Program-made: the position numbers and the translations under genes
Shown here: positions 22,400-23,584 of the stretch, piece by piece
Layout: every line of letters starts with the position of its first letter
Position numbering within the stretch: position 1 is the stretch's first letter
The notes under the pieces: generated by a model
What the model was told of the DNA's origin: nothing
The model's input: the letters and a program-made list of their open reading frames with translations, nothing else
Databases searched by the model: none
From: Anaeromyxobacter_A sp035538735
GTDB taxonomy: Bacteria > Myxococcota > Myxococcia > Myxococcales > Anaeromyxobacteraceae
Reading direction: 5' to 3'
Length of the DNA: 23,584 nucleotides
Assembly (NCBI GenBank): GCA_035538735.1
Contig: DATLJU010000290.1
Coordinates: 1-23,584, forward strand

Positions 22400-23584
22400 G
22401 TGTTCGGCCGCTCGCTCTGCTCTCCGCTCTTCGCGCTCCTGGTCGCGGCCGCCTGCGGTCGTCCGACGGCGCCCCGGCCGGCGACGGCTGCCCAGGCGAG
22501 CGCTCCCCCGCCCGAGACGCGAGGACAGCTCGCGCAGGTCAGGCCTCCCCCGGCGCCGTGTGCCCGTCGCGGCTCTCCGCGGCTCCTCCTGGAGCAGGCC
22601 GACCACGAGCTCGATCGCGGCGAACCGGGCCGGGCGCTCTCCTGCGCCGAGGAGGCGCTGCGGGCCGCCCCGCGGCTGGTCGCCGCGCTGCGCCTCCGAG
22701 CCGAGGCGCTCGGCGAGCTCGATCGCACGGACGAGGCGCGCCTCACGCTCTCGCGGGCGCTCGCCATCGACCCGGACGACGCGGCGACGCTGCGCGCCGC
22801 CGCCGAGCTCTACGTCGCCCGCCTCCCCGGCGATCGCGCCACGCTCGAGCTCGGCCTCGAGTATGCCCTGCGTGGCGCGCGCGTCGTCGAGCGAGCGGCG
22901 CGGCCGGACCGGGAGCTCTCGAGCGCGCTCTTCCTCCTCGCCGCGATGGCCGAGAACGACCTCGGGGCGAGCCGCGACGCGCTCGCGCACGCCGACCGTG
23001 CCCTCGCGCTGTCGGGCGACGATCCCGACGCCCATTACGAACGCGGCGTCGCCCTCTACGAGCTGTGCCGGTTCGAGGAGGCGCGCCAGGCGCTGGAGCG
23101 CGTGCGTGCCCGGCAACCGGACGACGCGTGGACCCTGCACTACCTCGCGCTCGTCGCCGAGCGGACCGGCCACGGCCGCCACGCCGAGGAGCTGGAGCGG
23201 CGGGCGCGCACGCTCGCCCCCGACGAGTTCGGCGGGGGCGTGACCATCAGCCGAGCGGACTTCGAGGCGGAGGTGAAGCGCGCGGTGGCGGCGCTGCCGG
23301 AGGTGGAGCGGCGCGCGCTGGCGAAGGTGCCGCTCGAGGTGGCCGACGTCCCGGCGCTCGACGATCTCACGGCGGTCGATCCGCCGCTCTCCCCGTCCAT
23401 CCTCGGGCTGTTCCGCGGTCCGTCCGAGGGCGAGCCGTGCCTGCCCGACGACGGCCCGCGCTGCCGGAGCGTCGTGCTCTACCGGCTCAACCTGGCGCGC
23501 TTCGCGCGGAGCCGCATCGACCTCGCCGAGCAGGTGCGCGTCACGCTCCTGCACGAGCTCGGGCACCTCCACGGCGAGTCGGAC
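22400..23584 (+). CDS. TPR protein with C-terminal zincin (HExxH) domain, cut by window end
   Basis: The first 395 residues are visible, from GTG 22400 (an in-frame TGA lies three codons before it, so this is the earliest start). The N-terminus, FALLVAAACG, looks like a lipoprotein signal with an unusual lipobox (AAAC). Residues ~60-270 hold tetratricopeptide-like helix pairs, e.g. AEEALRAAPRLVAALRLRAE and ADRALALSGDDPDAHYERGV. Residues ~285-395 resemble the Zincin_1 (PF06262) metallopeptidase family: ALPEVERRALAKVPLEV, SPSILGLFRG, then LLHELGHLHGESD with HELGH at 385-389 as the zinc site. The glutamate is present, so activity is possible. The 3' end lies outside the window. Confidence 0.82.
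   Translation, partial: MFGRSLCSPLFALLVAAACGRPTAPRPATAAQASAPPPETRGQLAQVRPPPAPCARRGSPRLLLEQADHELDRGEPGRALSCAEEALRAAPRLVAALRLRAEALGELDRTDEARLTLSRALAIDPDDAATLRAAAELYVARLPGDRATLELGLEYALRGARVVERAARPDRELSSALFLLAAMAENDLGASRDALAHADRALALSGDDPDAHYERGVALYELCRFEEARQALERVRARQPDDAWTLHYLALVAERTGHGRHAEELERRARTLAPDEFGGGVTISRADFEAEVKRAVAALPEVERRALAKVPLEVADVPALDDLTAVDPPLSPSILGLFRGPSEGEPCLPDDGPRCRSVVLYRLNLARFARSRIDLAEQVRVTLLHELGHLHGESD

Overview
The window is GC-rich (roughly 70% or more by eye), with strong G/C preference at third codon positions and dense, mostly minus-strand gene clusters. The gene families (regulatory and mannose-type PTS with HPr kinase and RapZ, GDP-mannose synthesis genes, PD40 lipoprotein, TonB-domain protein) fit a myxobacterium, most likely an Anaeromyxobacter-like member of the Myxococcota. 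The taxon is an inference from composition and gene content. I see no IS element, phage gene, tRNA, rRNA or CRISPR array; the region reads as ordinary chromosome.

Layout. 1-773: a proline-rich TonB C-terminal-domain protein (+), possibly cut at its 5' end. 774-930: two palindromic repeat hairpins between convergent genes. 931-6007 (minus strand): a sugar-nucleotide/envelope cluster read uppP > Nudix (CoA pyrophosphatase type) > manC > manB/pgm > ROK glucokinase, with ATGA stop/start overlaps at two junctions. 6008-6204: a composite inverted repeat. 6205-7374: metK (-). 7610-7798: a DUF1059 protein (+). 7807-14289 (minus strand): a PTS cluster read hprK > rapZ > EIIA > EIIB > EIIC > EIID > HPr > EI. 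14395-15740 (+): a DHH/DHHA1 phosphoesterase translationally coupled to a stand-alone receiver domain. 15805-17344 (-): a nucleotidyltransferase overlapping a calcineurin-like phosphoesterase. 17479-18654 (-): DNA polymerase IV. 18768-20622 (+): a TetR regulator and a ThiO-like FAD oxidase. 20653-21708 (-): a PD40 beta-propeller lipoprotein. 21901-23584 (+): a 145-residue unrecognised protein and a TPR protein ending in a zincin domain, cut by the window end.

How the genes may work together. EI, HPr (His and Ser sites both present), HprK, and EIIA/B/C/D form a complete mannose-family PTS, at least on paper. The neighbouring cluster could carry hexose phosphate through mannose-1-phosphate to GDP-mannose, while UppP recycles the undecaprenyl carrier used in glycan assembly. 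This points to linked hexose uptake and envelope glycan synthesis (inference).

The more unusual points are: the DHH phosphoesterase/receiver pair; the overlapping nucleotidyltransferase/phosphoesterase pair; and six genes whose -10-like TAnnnT element lies only 5-11 nt before the start codon with no Shine-Dalgarno sequence, suggesting leaderless mRNAs. No stretch longer than about 300 bases lacks a gene.
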